A DNA stretch of 64,000 nucleotides from Phascolarctos cinereus. Taxonomy: Eukaryota; Chordata; Mammalia; Diprotodontia; Phascolarctidae. Numbering within the stretch: the first letter of the stretch is position 1; the number at the start of each line of letters is the position of its first letter. Positions 32,746-46,100 of this stretch are shown here, one piece after another. Below the pieces are notes generated by a model. It did not search any database and had not been told where the DNA came from. It saw only the letters and a list, made by a program, of their open reading frames with translations. The DNA is taken from NCBI RefSeq assembly GCF_002099425.1, contig NW_018344228.1, positions 3,005,001 to 3,069,000 of the forward strand, given 5' to 3'. The position numbers and the translations under genes were made by a program.

Positions 32746-34159
32746 TATATTATGTATTCTTCTTCATTGGAAAACTGCCTGCTCATATCCTTTGACCACT
32801 TATCAAAGGAATGTAGGTTTCACAAAGTTCTTCATATATACATATATATATGAAATATGAGATCTTTATCTGAGGAATTATCTATAATTCTCCCCCCCCA
32901 TTTTCTGTTTTCTATCTGATCTTAGCTGCGTTTCTTTTATTTGGACAGAAGTTTTTTTTTTAATTTGATATAAGCAAAATTATCCATTTTACATCTCATA
33001 ACATCCTCTTATTTATTCATAAATTATTCACATATCTATAAGTGTGATAGGTATTATTTTCCTTGCTCTTCAAATTTTCTTGTAATATCTCCCTTTATGT
33101 CTAGGTCATGTATCAATTTTGACCTTATCCTGGTAAGTGGTGTAAAATATTTGTCTGTGCCCACTTTCTGCCTGACTGCTTTCCAGCTTTCCTAACAATT
33201 TTTTTTATCAGATAGGAAATTCTTATCCCCAAAATGTAAGTCTTTACACTTTTCAAATACTACATTACTATATTTGTTTGCTGCTATAGATTGTGTGTCT
33301 ACTCTGTTCCAGTGATGTTCCTGTCTATTTTTTAGCCAGTACCAGATAGTTTTGATGATTATTGCATTATAAAATAGTTTAAAATCTGGTACTGCTAAAC
33401 CTCCTTCCTTTAATTTTTTTTTTCCGTTAGTTCCATTGATATTATTGATCTTTTGTTTTTCCAAATGAATTTTGTTGGTTTTTTTCTAGCTCTGTAAAAT
33501 TATTTTCAGTTATTTAATTGGTATGGCATTGAATATATAGATTAATTTTGGCAAAATTTTTGGTCTTATCTACTCAAGAGTAGTTAATATTTTTCCATTT
33601 ATTTAAATCTGATTTTATTTATGTACAACGTTTTTTGTGGTTTTGTTCATATAGATCCTGAGTTTGTTTCAGGAAGTACAGTGTATCCCCAGGTATTTTA
33701 TACTATCTTGAGTTATTTTAAATGGGGTATATCTAGTTATCTGTTCCTACAGGATGCTGTTGCTGATATATATGAAGATTGATGGTTTATGTGGGTTTAC
33801 TTTATATCCTGCTACTTTGCTGAAATTACTAATTATTTGAATTAACTTTTTAGTTGAATTTTTAGAATTTTCCAAGTATATCATCATGTCTTTTTCAAAA
33901 AAAGACAGCTTTATTACCTAATTCCCTACTCTGATTCCTTCTATTTCTTTTTCTTTTCTTATTGCTATTGCTAAGATATCCAATACACTATCGATTAATA
34001 TTGGTGACAGTGGGCATACTAGTTTCACACTGGATCTTATTTGGCTTATCCCATGAGAAATAATGATTGCTAATGGTTTTAGGTAAATGTTTCTTATCAA
34101 TTTAAGGAAAAGTCCATTTATGACTATACTTTCAAGTGTTTTAAATAGAAGTAAGTGTT

Positions 34160-36800
34160 CAGGATGGTGGAGTAAAGGAAGGGACCTACCTGAGCTCTCC
34201 CCCAAACTCCTCCAAATATCTTTTAAAATGACTCTAAATAAATTATAGAGCAGCAGAACCCACAAAAAGACAGAGTAGAACAAATTTCCAGACTAAGACA
34301 ACCTGGAAGGTTGACAAGACAGGTCTGTTGCACCAGGCTGAGAGAGAAGCACAGTCCAGCACAGATCGGCCCCCAGCAAACCCAGAGCAGGCAGCAGGGA
34401 ACTGAATCACTGGCAAGAGTGGTGGTTTCCAGATTTCTCAGTCCAAAAGTGCTGAAGACAACTTAGAAGGTCAATAGAAAAGCTCTGTTGGACCTGGGTG
34501 AGAGAGGAGCACAGTCCAGCCCTTGACCCAGCACAGCCCCAGCCCCAGCAAACCAGGAGCAGGCCTTGGGAGTGACTGATTCAACAGTGACAGCAGTAGC
34601 TGCTGCTTCTGGAGCTCTGAGTCCACAGAGAACAAAGGTATCAGAACTGTCAGAAGGAGATTACAGGGGTGTCTTTACTAACACTGAGGCAGGACTCTAC
34701 AGTTTTACCCATACTTGGATCTGTGTGGCAGTCCTAGGGTGAGAAGGAACACCAGCATAGCAGAGCTTACAACAGCAGTGCAAAGGGGACCTTCCTCACA
34801 GTTCCAGGGCAGAAAAAAGTGCTTGGGGTAACTCACATCCCAGAGCACAGGTCAGGAAAGGAATAAACACCTCTCCTTAGATCATACCACGTTGGGAGAA
34901 CTGAAAATATACAGGTCCCTAGAAATATCTCTGAAAACAGCTGCACAAAACCACTGAAGCTTGGGACAGTCCACTGTCCACACTTTAACAAAGAGTTAAA
35001 AAGTTAAGTAATAGCCAGGAAAATGAGAATATAATGAAAAAAAAACTATATAAACTTACTTTTGTGACAAGGAAGATCAAAACATACACAAAGAAGAAGA
35101 AAACACAGTCAAAGATCCTATATCCAAAGCCTCAAAGAAAAAACATGAATTGGTCTCAGGCCATGGAAGAGCATAAAAAGGATTTGAAAATCAAGTAAAA
35201 GAAACAGAGAAAAAATTGGGAAGAAAAATGAGAGTGACGCAAGAAAATCATGAAAAATGAGTCAACAGCTTTCTAAAGGAGACCCGGCAAACACCTTAAA
35301 GCCTAACCCAAATGGAAAAAGAGGTCCAAAAAGCCAATGAGGAGAAAAATGCATTAAAAAACCGAATTGGCTAAATGGAAAAGAAGGTACATAAGCTCAC
35401 TGAAGAAAATAATTCCTTAAAATTTAGAATGGAGCCAATGGAAGCTAATGACTCTTTGAGAAATCAAGAAATTACAAAACAAAACCAAAAGAATGAAAAT
35501 AAAAAAAGAAGAGGACAAATCTATCCAGAAGAGGGAATTTAAAAATTGTTGTACTACCTGAAAGCCATGATCAAAAAATGAGCCTAGACATCATCTTTCA
35601 AGAAACTATCAAGGAAAACTGCCCTGATATTCTAGAACCAGAAAGTAAAATAGAAATTGAAAGAATCTACTGATCAACTTCTGAAACACATCCCAAAGTG
35701 AAAACTACCAGGAATATTATAGCCAAGTTCCAGAGTTCCCAGGTCAAGGAGAAAATATTGCAAGCAACCAGAAAGAAACAATTCAAACATTGTGGAGCCA
35801 CAATCAGGATAACACAAGATTTAGCAGCTTCTATATTAAGGGATTTGAGGATTTGGAATATGATATTCTGGAGAACAAAGTAGTTAGAATTAAAACTAAG
35901 AACCACCTACCCAGCAAATCTGAGTGTAATCCATGAGGGGGAAAATGGATATTCAATAAGATAGAGGAATTTCATGCAATCTTCAGAAAAGGCCAGCACT
36001 AAATAGTAAATTTGACTTTCAAATACAAGACAATAAAAATAGGAAAAGGTAAACAGGAAAGAAATCATAAGGGACTTATTAAAGTTGGAATGTTTACGTT
36101 CTTACAGGACAAGATGATATTTGTAATTCATAAGACCTTTCTCATAATTAGGGTAGTTGAAAGGAGTATATACAGACAGAAGGGACAGATGTGAGTTGAA
36201 TATGAAGGTATGATATTTTAAAAAATAATATTAAGGAGTAAGAGAGGAATGTACTGGGAGAAAGAGAAAGGGAGAGGTAGAATGGGGCAAATTATCTCAC
36301 ATAAAAGAGACAAGAAAAAATTTTTACAGTGAAGGAGAAGAGGGGAGAGGTGAGATGAAATGATTGAACCTTACTCTCATCAGAAATGGCTTAAAGAGGG
36401 AATATCATACACACTCAAATGGGTATAGAAATCTATCTTACCCTACAAGAAAGTATGGGGGAAGGGGATAAGAGAAGTAGGGGTGATAGGAAAAAAGGGC
36501 AGATTGGGGTAGGAGTTAATCAGAAGCAAACCCTTTTGAGGAGGGACAGGGTGAAAAGAGAGAACAGAATAAATGAGGAGGTGGGAGAGGATGGAGGGAA
36601 ATACAGTTAGTCTTTCATAACATGACTATTACAGAAGTGACTACATATACATAACCTACCTTGAATTGCTTGCCTTCTCAATGAGGGGGTGTGGGAAGGG
36701 ATAAAGGGAGACAATTTGGTACTCAAAGTTTTAAAAACAAATGTTAAAAATTGCCTTTACATATAAATGGGGAAAAATAAAATAACAAATAAAAATTAAA
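34160..36800 (+). mobile_element. HAL1-type element inside L1-D
   Basis: Plus-strand 5' start aggatggtggagtaaagg, 5' UTR to about 35030, ORF1 remnant about 35031-36040 (gaagatcaaaacatacac; ctgaaagccatgatcaaaaa; gatttagcagcttctatatt), purine-rich spacer to 36615, 3' UTR (cataacatgactattacaga; ttgcttgccttctcaatgag) and an A-rich end. No ORF2. TSD aaatagaagtaagtgtt (34143-34159) and aaatggaaataactgtt (36801-36817) match 14 of 17, and L1-D continues without loss across it. Many breaks in ORF1. Confidence 0.85.
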
Positions 36801-38344
36801 AAATGGAAATAACTGTTGTAATTTATCAAATGCTTTTTCTGCATCTATATTATCATATGATTTTTGTTACTTTTATTTTTGATGTAATTAATTATGTTAA
36901 TAGTTTCCTTATGTTGAACCATTCCTGCATTTCTAGTATGAATCTCCCTTGGTCATAATGTATAATCTTTGTAATATATTGTTGTAATCTTTTAGCTAGT
37001 ATTTTATTTAGGATTTTTGCATCCGTATTCATTAATGAAACTGGTTTATAATTTTCTTTCTCTGTTTTTAATTTTCCTGATTTAGATATCAGTATCATAT
37101 TTGTTTCAGAAAAGGAATTTGATAGGACCCCTTCTTTGTCTATTATTCAAAATAATTTATTTAATATTGGAATTGTTTGGTCTTTAAATATTTGATAGAA
37201 TTAATTTGTAAATCCATCTGGTCCTGGCACTTTTTTCTTAGGAAACTCACTTATGGCTTGTTCAATTTCTTTTTCTAAAATAGGTCTATTTAGACATTCT
37301 ATTTCCTCTTCTGATAATCTGAGCAGTATGTACTTTTGTAAATATTCTTCCATTTCATTTAAGTTGTTGAATTTATTGGCATATAATTGGGCAAAGTAAC
37401 TCCTTATAATTGTTTTGATTTTATTTTGTTTAGTGGAATATTAACCCTTTTCATTTTTGATATTAATAATTGGGTTTTCTCTCTTTTTTAAATCATATTA
37501 ATCAATAGTTTATCTATTTTATTGATTTTTTCATAATACCAATCGCTAGTTTTATTTATTAATTCAATGGTTCTCTTATACTCAATTTTATTAATTTCAC
37601 CTTTTTTTAGGATTAATAATTTAGTGTTTAATTGGGGATTTTTAATTTGTTCTTCTTCTATTTTTTTTAGTTGCATACCCAGTTTATTGTTCTGCTTTTT
37701 CTCCTTTTTCATTGATATATGCACTTAGAGCTATCTTTTTTCTGATTATTATTTTTGCTATATCCCATAGGTTTTGATATGTTGTTTTATTACTGCTATT
37801 TTCTTTCATGAAATTATTGATCATTTCTATCATTTATTCTTTAACCCATACATTCTTTAAGATTAGGTTGTTTAGTCTCCAACTATTTTTCCCCCTATGT
37901 TTCCATAGTCCCTTATTAAACATAACTTTTATTGCATTGTGGTCTGCCATGGAATTGTTTAATATTTCAGCTTTTAGCCATGAAATTTTTGTGCCCTAAT
38001 ATATGGTCAATCTTTATCATGGTACCATGTACCACTGAGAAAGGTGTATTCCTTTCTACTTACATTCAATTCTCTCCAGATATCTATCATATCTAGGTTA
38101 TCTAAAATTCTATTAATTTCCTTAACTTATTTATTTATTTACTTAATTGTTTGTTTGTTTATTTATTTATTTTTGTTAGATTTGTCCAGTTCTGAGAGAG
38201 GAAGATTGAAATCCTCCACTTGTATAGTATTACTTTGTTTTCACCTGTAATTCATTTAACTTGTAAAAATTTAGGTGCTATGGTATTTGGTGCATATAGG
38301 TTTAGTACTGATATTGCTTCATTATCTACAGTACCTTTCATCAT

Positions 38345-38465
38345 AATGTTTTTTTTTTATTGGGCAATGGGGTTAAGTGTCTTGAGCAGGGTTACACAGA
38401 ACACAGTTCCTCCTGAATCCAGGACCACTGTTCTATCCACTGCACCACCCAGCTGCCCCCTTGCT
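38345..38465 (-). repeat. SINE inside L1-D, minus strand
   Basis: T-run then ggcaatggggttaagtgtct, gggttacacagaacacag, tcctcctgaatccaggacc and tgcaccacccagctgccccc: the marsupial SINE in reverse, tail first. The minus-strand head is complete. Confidence 0.8.
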
Positions 38466-39265
38466 TATCTCTTTTAAATTAAATCTATTTTAGCTTTAAC
38501 TTTGTGTCATGTCACAATTGCTACCCCTGCTTCTTTTTTTTTTGTATCACCAGAGACATAATACATTGTACTCCAGCCCTTATATTTATTCTGCATATAT
38601 CTCTCATTTTTAAATGTTTATTGTAAATAGAATATTGTTGGGTTCTGATTTTTAATCTATTTTGCTATCCATTTCCTTTTTTTGGGTGAATTCATTCCTT
38701 TCATATTCAGTTATAATTATAGTTAATTTATTTCCCTCCAATCTATTTTTCCTCACTATTGTCCTTCTCAGTCACCCTTTTTATCCTGCCCTTCCTCTAT
38801 TTTACTTCTAACCACTATCTCTCTATTTCCCACTGTGGAAAAGAATTTCTCCCTTACCATCCCCCCAACGCTCCTTTTTTTTTTCTTTTTCTACCCACTC
38901 CTCTAAGGGTCCCTCCCTTTTCTCTCCCCAACCTCCTAAATCTTAATCTACATACCCTTCTAACCTCCCTCACTCATCCTATTCCCTCACACCATCATTT
39001 CTTCATAAATGTAGAAGACTTTTATACCCTTCTAGATGTATATGATATTCCCTCTTTAACCCCAATCTTATGAGTAGGGTTCTAGCACTACCAGCCCTCC
39101 ACCTCCACCTGATTTCTCTATATCAGTTCTTCCTCTTGCACCTCATTTGTATGAGATAATTGTTCTTTTTACCTTTTACTACATAATTTTGCTTTTTAGA
39201 ATCACCGCATCATACTCAGCTTATCCCAAATCTTTCTTTCAAATTACCCAGTTACTAATGACAGT

Positions 39266-40560
39266 GTTAAGAATATGGACTGGAGCAGAATCTATTATAC
39301 TTCAGCTGAGGCAAAAAAAAATAAATAAAAACAGTACTAGCCATCATAACCTCAAACAAAGCAAAAGTAAAATATACCTTCTTAAATGATAATCAGGTAC
39401 CATAGACAATGAAGTAATATCAATATCAATATCTATCTATCTATATCAGTCTGTCTATCTATCTATCCATGCAAAATGGCAGAGCATGCAAATTCTTGAA
39501 GACAAAAACCAATGTAGCCAAAATTAGAAGAAAATCATGAAACTGGTGGGAAAAAAAATTCCACAAGATTGTATTACAAAAGCCTTGTTTCTCAAATATA
39601 TAGAGAATTGAGTCATATTTATAAAATTAAGAGCCATTCCTCAATTGATAAATGTTCAAAGGATATGAACAGGCAGTTTTTAGAAGTTGAAGCTGTCTAT
39701 AGTCACAGGCATAAATGCTCTAAATCACATTTATTAGAGAAATACAAATTTAAGCAACTCTTAGATACCATTTCATACCTATCAGATTGGCTAACATGAC
39801 AGAAAAGAAAAATGACATATTTTGGTGAGGATATGTAAAATAGGGACAATAATGTCCTGTTGGTGGTGGTATTAACTAGTCAAACTATTCTGGAGAACAA
39901 TTTGGAACTGTGTCTAAAGGGCTATCAAAGTGTGCAGACCTTTAACCCAGAAATTAAGGGTTAAGAAGGCTGTATCCCAATGATATCAAAGAAAAGGAAT
40001 AAGGACCTATATGTACAAAAATAGCAGCTTCTCATAGTGGCAAAGAATTGGAAATTGAGAGTTTCCTATTAATTGGGGAATGACAGACCAATTTGTGGCA
40101 TATAATTGTGATGGAGTACAATTGTACTCTAAGACATGATGAGTGAGATGGTTTCAAAAAGACCTAGAAATTCTTATATGAACTGATATAGAATCAAGTG
40201 AGCAGAACCAGATTATCTTACACAATAATAACAATATTATAACAATAATCAACTATGAAAGACTTAGCTACTTTGATCAAGACAATGATCCAAGACAATT
40301 CCATAGGGCTTAGGATAAAAAATGCTATATACCCCCTGAGAAAGTTCAGGTGAACTCTAAAATGCAAATTGAAATATAATATTTTCCCCTTTTTTTTGCA
40401 ACATGACTAATACAGAGATGTGGTTTGCATGATTTCATAAGTGTAATTGATAGCATATTGCTTGCCTTCTCAATGATAGGGGAAATGCTGGATGGAGGAA
40501 GATAATTTAGAAATCAAAACATCTAAAAAGAGAATGTCATAAATAAATAATGATTTTTAA
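39266..40560 (+). mobile_element. L1-E, ORF2 fragments and 3' end
   Basis: Endonuclease-region codons at 39275-39420 (gcagaatctattatacttca matches the complement of 46660) and about 39470-39500 are followed at once by the ORF2 C-terminal region (gtagccaaaattagaagaaa onward, 39515-40240) and a 3' UTR with ttgcttgccttctcaatgat near 40460. The RT is deleted. A TCTA array (39429-39470) has grown in it. Relation to 30636-31765 is inferred from strand and order. Confidence 0.7.
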
Positions 40561-40564
40561 ATGG

Positions 40565-40770
40565 ATATGTCTCATTTGATACAACAATTCTGTGAGGTAG
40601 ATACTAAAGTGATTATTATCCTTATTTTATATATAAGGAAACTGAGGATCACAGAAGTTAAGTAAGTTCCTCAAGGTTAGACAATCAGTAATTATTCAAT
40701 GTAGAATTTGTCTAGGTTTTCTTGACTACAAATATAGTGCTGTATTCACTATACTACACAATATCTTTGC
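40565..40770 (-). repeat. MIR-like SINE, minus strand
   Basis: caattctgtgaggtagatac, aaggaaactgaggatcacag and a diverged head. Confidence 0.65.
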
Positions 40771-40939
40771 CAGGTAGGGAAATGGGAAATCAGAAATCAC
40801 CAGAGAAGACAAAAAGAAGAACCAAAAGTCTGAAGAATAGTGTACATGTAAAATTATATATTTCCCAAAGTTCCTAAATGCAGCTGGTAAAATAAAAGTG
40901 AACCTAAGACCTACCAAGGACAAGATATGAAAATCGTAT

Positions 40940-41082
40940 GGGGCAGCTAGGTGGTGCAGTGGATACAGCAATAACCCTGGATTCAGGAGGACCTGAGTTC
41001 AAATCTGGGCTTAGACACATAACACTTACTAGCTGTGTGACCCTGGGCAAGTCACTTACCCCCATTACCTAACCACAAAACA
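40940..41082 (+). repeat. Marsupial tRNA-headed SINE
   Basis: ggggcagctaggtggtgcag, ttcaggaggacctgagttca and tgtgtgaccctgggcaagtc in order, with a short A-rich end. A diverged TSD is possible (gatatgaaaatcgta before, gatattgaaattgta after). Confidence 0.85.
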
Positions 41083-42580
41083 AGGATATTGAAATTGTAA
41101 CTTTGGATGTTGCCAAAGTTTCAACTAGTTCATTGTAACTGTGGTTTCAAAGGATATAGAATGAATGAGTGCAGGTTAAAGACCAAAATGTTTATGAAGA
41201 TAGAGTATGCTTTATAGGAATTTTAATGGTTTAGTGATTAGAATCAGACAATATTGGCAACTGCCACTCATCATGCTAAGTTGTGTCATGGAAAATAATG
41301 CTATCGTTACGCATGGCAGCTCAAAAATGCTGACTGGTTCTGCCTGAAGTTGAAGAAGCCATATTTTCAAAGGCTGAATAAAATGAATAATTTCTGCCCT
41401 TAGATTTGTACTACCACATTTATCTTCCTGCTGATTCATGAATCCATACCTCGATGTGCTCCTATATTTTGCTTAAGCTGTTCTCATCCAGACAATCAAA
41501 CAATAATCACCTACCAAGGCAGTTACCATTCTAGGGCAATGAGACCACAAATATAACAAATGAAGCAATCCTTGCCCTCAAGAAGTTTCATTATGGATGA
41601 AATTAACTAGTACACAGATAGTTATTTATGAATACTCAATACCATAGACTAAGAGATGGAGGGGATTATTTATTCTAACCTAGTTTAAAAAGTTGAAGAA
41701 ATGAGCACTAAAGGGACTTATACCAGATAGTAAGTGGTAGAGCAAGGATTCAAGCCTAAGTCATTTGTTGGTTATTAAATTATGAACTAACCAAGAAGAC
41801 AGTCTTTCTTACTTCCTCTTCCTGTTCCCCTTCCCTGGCTTCTCCCCCCTCTCTCTTTCATTTTCTATAACTCCTTCCATCTCTTCTTTGCTTCCCTACC
41901 CTTCTCCTCCTCTTCCTTCCTCTTCTCTCTTTGTCTGTGCTCCCATTTCCATCTCTTTCTCTTCCCCCTTCTTTCTCTCCATTCAGCTGCATTTCCCTCC
42001 TTTCTCAAAGATGTTAGTTGCCCTCTGGAAATTTTTTAAACACCTCTAATGGTCATAAAAGTCTTCATCACTGTCATTGGAGTTCATATAGCTGACTCTG
42101 CCATAAACAACAGCCTTGTAGGTCTCAACCTTTGTCTTGCCCCCAGATGGGTGAGGTAACACAATTTTTCATGTTTGGGGGAGTTGGTTGTGTGTTTGTA
42201 TGTATATACACAATAATATACAAATTGGCAAGGTACTAATAAGAGTTGAAATACAGATGACAGTAATCAGTGCCTACATATCTATTCATCATTATCCTAA
42301 ACTTGCCTGAGGACACAATCTTGATATTGTTAAGGGAACTAAAGCATTGTTGAGCTCCTTTGCCAAAATGATTAATTCCACTCTAATTCAAACTTCAAAT
42401 TCAGACAACTTTTATCACAGAATGCTTGAATGAGACTATGGGGATGAACTAATATGCCCTCAGATATATGAATTAATTTTGGGTACAACAACATACAAAT
42501 ATTAAACGAGGACATGACAACAGCAGGATGACATGGAGTTTACTGCAGATTTCATAACTGTATCTTCAGAGTCAATGGAA
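41083..42580. other. Mostly unassigned, with repeat scraps
   Basis: 41520-41640 carries the old repeat seen at 62140 (cttgccctcaagaagtttca). 41640-41775 is a minus-strand MIR-like piece. 41810-42010 is a pyrimidine-rich CTTC/TCC region. The rest has no recognised gene or repeat. Confidence 0.45.
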
Positions 42581-42584
42581 GTAG

Positions 42585-42735
42585 AAACAGGGTGCAATGG
42601 CAGCAAACTATGGATTTTGAGTCAGAGGACCTATGTTTGAGCACCACTTAATAGTCATGGAACTTTGGGAAAGTAGTTTTCTCTATTATGTTCAATTTAT
42701 TCCTTCATCAAATGAAGGATTTAAATTCATTCCTA
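42585..42735 (+). repeat. THER-like SINE
   Basis: ggattttgagtcagaggacc, aactttgggaaagtag and a ccttcatcaaatgaaggatt region in the usual SINE order. Confidence 0.55.
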
Positions 42736-42749
42736 AGTTTATGAGTCTT

Positions 42750-42857
42750 GGTGGCAGGTAGGTGGCACAGTAGATAGGGCCTGGAATCAAGAAGACTTGA
42801 AATCAAATCTGACCTTAGACACTTGCTATTTATATGACCCTGGGCAAGTCACTTAAC
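42750..42857 (+). repeat. SINE, left half, cut by L1-F
   Basis: ggcaggtaggtggcacagta through tgaccctgggcaagtcactt. The remainder (cttaacttctttcagactgt onward, 49290-49365) lies on the other side of L1-F. gtcacttaac is duplicated at 42848-42857 and 49290-49299. Confidence 0.8.
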
Positions 42858-43129
42858 CTATTTTTTTGAATTTTATTTTATTTTTTAATTTTATTAATTT
42901 ATTTTGAATTATCAACAATCCTTCCACATGATTTTGAGTTGAAGGTTTTTCCCCCCTTCCTCACCCCCCTCAACAGGAAGAACCATCAGAAAGATGAAAC
43001 AAAACTCAACAGAAGGTAAAAATTAGTGATAGAGATTGAACTTCCATATTTCTTTATTTGGATGTGGACAGCATTTTCCATCCCAAGGCCTCTGGAGATG
43101 TCTTACATCCTTCTAATGCTGAGATATTA

Positions 43130-46100
43130 GTTTATCATAACGTGGCTGTGAATGTGTACAAAGTCCTCTTGTTTCTGCTCACTTCACTCAGCATCAGATC
43201 ATATAAGTCTTTCCAGGTTTTTCTGAAGTCAGCCTGTTCATCATTTCTTATAGCACAATACTATTCCATTACATTCATATACCACAACTTGCTCATCCAT
43301 TTCCCAATTGATGGGCATCCTCTCAATTTCCAATTCTTTGCCACCACAAAAAGAGCTGCTATGAATATTTTGTAATTGAGTCCTTTTCCCATGTTTGATC
43401 TCTTTGGATATAGCCCTAGAAGTGCAAATGCTGATCAAAGGGTATGCACATTTTTGTAGCCCTTGGCATAGTTCCAAATTGTTTCCAAAATGGTTGGATC
43501 ATTTCACAACTCCACCAACAATATTAGCGTTCCAATTTTCCCACATCTCTCCAACATTTATCATTTTCCTGTTTTGTCATGTTGGCCAATCTGATAGGTG
43601 TGATTGTACTTCAGAGTTGTTTTGATTTGCATTTCTCTAATAATAACAATTTAGAGCATTTTTTCATATGACTAGACAGCTCTAATTTCTTCATCTAAGA
43701 ACCATCTGCTCATATCCTTTGACCATTTATCAATTGGGAATGGCTTGTGTTCTTATAAATTTGTCTTAATTCTCTATATATTTAGAAATGAGGCCTTTAT
43801 CAGAAGACTGGTTGTAAAAATTCTTTCCCAATTTTCTATCTTCCTTCTAATCTTAGTTGCATTGGCTTTGTTTGTGCAAAACTTTTCAATTTAATGTAAT
43901 CAAAATTATCCATTTTGCTTTTCATAATGTTCTCTATCTCCTGTTTGTCATGAATTCTTCTGTTCTCCATAGATCTGAATAAACTATTCCTTGTTCTCCC
44001 AGTTTACTTATGGTATCAGCCTTTATATCTAAGTCATGAACATTTTGACATTATTTGGTTATTGTGAGTTTGGGTCTATGCCTAGTTTCTGCCATACTCT
44101 TTTCCAGTTTTCCCAGCAGTTTTTTTTCAAAGAGTGGCTCTTATCCAGAAGCTGGGTCTTTGGGTTTATCAAATAATAGATTACTACAGTCATTGACTAC
44201 TGTGTCTTGCATATTTAACCTATTCCACTGATCCACCTCCCTATTTCTTAGCCAGTACCAAGCAGTTTTGATGATTGCTGCTTTATAATACAATTTAAGA
44301 TCTGGAATTGCTAGGCCACCTTCCCTGCATTTCTTTTCATTAGTTCCTTTGATATTCTGACCTTTGTTTTTCCAAATGAATCTTGTTATTATTTTTCTAA
44401 CTCATAAAATAATTTTGTAGGTTGATTGTATGGCACTAAATAAGTAAATTAGCTTAGGTAGGATTGTCATTTTATTATATTAGCTCGCCTACCCACAAGC
44501 ACTGATATTTCCAATTATTTAGATTTTATTGTGTGAAAAGTGTTTTGTAATTGTGTTCATAGAGTTCCTGGGTTTTTCGGGAAGTAGACACCTAAATATT
44601 TTATAATGTCTACAGTAAGTTTAAATGGGATTTCTCTTTCTATCTCTTGCTGTTGGGCTTTTTGGTAATATATAGAAATGCTGATGATTTATGGGTTTAT
44701 TTTATAGCCTGCAACTTTGCTAAATTGTTTATTATTTCAAGTAGTTTTTACTTGATTCTCTAGGATTCTCTAAGTATATCATCGTTCATCTGCAAAGAGT
44801 GATAGCTTTTTTTTCTTTGCCTATTCTAATGCCTTCAATTTCTTTTTCTTCTCTTATTGCTAAAGCTAACGTTTCCAGTACAATATTGAATAACAGTGGT
44901 GATAATGGACATCCTTGTTTCACCCCGATCTTATTGGAAATGCTTCTAGCCTGTCCCCATTACATATAATTGCTGAAGGTTTTAGATAATGCTATTTATT
45001 TTTTAAGGAAGACTCCATTTATACCTATGCTTTCTAGTGTTTTTAATAGGAATGGGTTGTATTTTATCAAAAGCTTTTTCTGCATCTATTGAGATGATCA
45101 TGTGGTTTCTGTTGGTTTTGTGTTGATATGCTCAATGCTGATAGTTTTCCTAATATTGAACCAACCCTGCATTCCTGGTATAAATCCTACCTGGTCATAG
45201 TGTATTATTCTTGTGATAAGTTGCTGCAATCTACTTGCTAATATTTGTTTAAAATTTTTGCATCTATATTCATTAGAGAAATTGGTCTATAATTTTCTTT
45301 CTCTATTTTGACTTTTCCTGGTTTGGGTATCAGCACCATATTTGTATTATAAAAAGCATTTGGTAAGACTCCTTCTTCACCTGTTTCCCCAAATAGTCTA
45401 TATAGTAGTGGAATTAATTGTTCTTTAAATGTTTGATAGAATTGCATGTAAATCCATCTGGCCCTGGATTTTTTCCTAGGGAGTTCATCAATGGCTTGTT
45501 CAATTTCTTTTTCTGAGATGGGGTTATTTAAGTATTTTACTTCCTTTGGTTAATCTGGGCAATTATATTTTTGTAAATATGTATCCATTTCACTAAGATT
45601 GTCAAATTTGTTGGCATATAGTTGGGCAAAATAATTCCTAAGTATTATTTTAATTTCCTCTTCCTTGGTGGTAGCTTCACCCTTTTCATTCTTGATACTA
45701 GTAATTTGGTTTTCTTCTTCTTTTTTTAATTAAATTAACCAAATTATCTATTTTATTGTTTTTTCATAAAACCAGCTCTTAGTTTTATTTATTAGTTCAA
45801 TAGTTTTCTTAATTTCAATTTTATTAATTTTTCCTTTGGTTTTCAATATTTCTAATTTGGTGTTAGTTGAGGATTTTTAATTTGTTTTTTTCTAGTTTTT
45901 TAGTTGTATGCCCAATTCATTAATCTCCTCTTTTTCTATTTTATTTATGTAAGCATTTAGAGATATAAAACTTCCCCTAAGAACTGCTTTCACTGCATCC
46001 CATAGTTTTGGTATGTTGTCTCATTATTGTCATTCTCTTGAATGAAATTATTGATTGTTTCTATGATTTGTTGTTTGACCCAATCATTTTTTAGGATTAG

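Larger units (their letters stand above)
31766..39265 (-). mobile_element. L1-D, minus strand, holding a HAL1 and a SINE
   Basis: From the left: A/T-rich 3' end and 3' UTR (with a TG microsatellite at 31978-32024), ORF2 C-terminus (frame 32398-32138 reads REMTKQIMVIHDRTLLCYF), RT region around 33900-34140 (frame 34283-33918 contains GISQIRSSVKLVCPLSPILI, the conserved RT block GxxQGxPLSP), break by the HAL1 at 34160-36800, RT upstream part 36805-37200 (minus frame 37098-36892), endonuclease region to about 38720, and part of the spacer up to about 39265. 5' truncated there. Many breaks. Confidence 0.8.
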
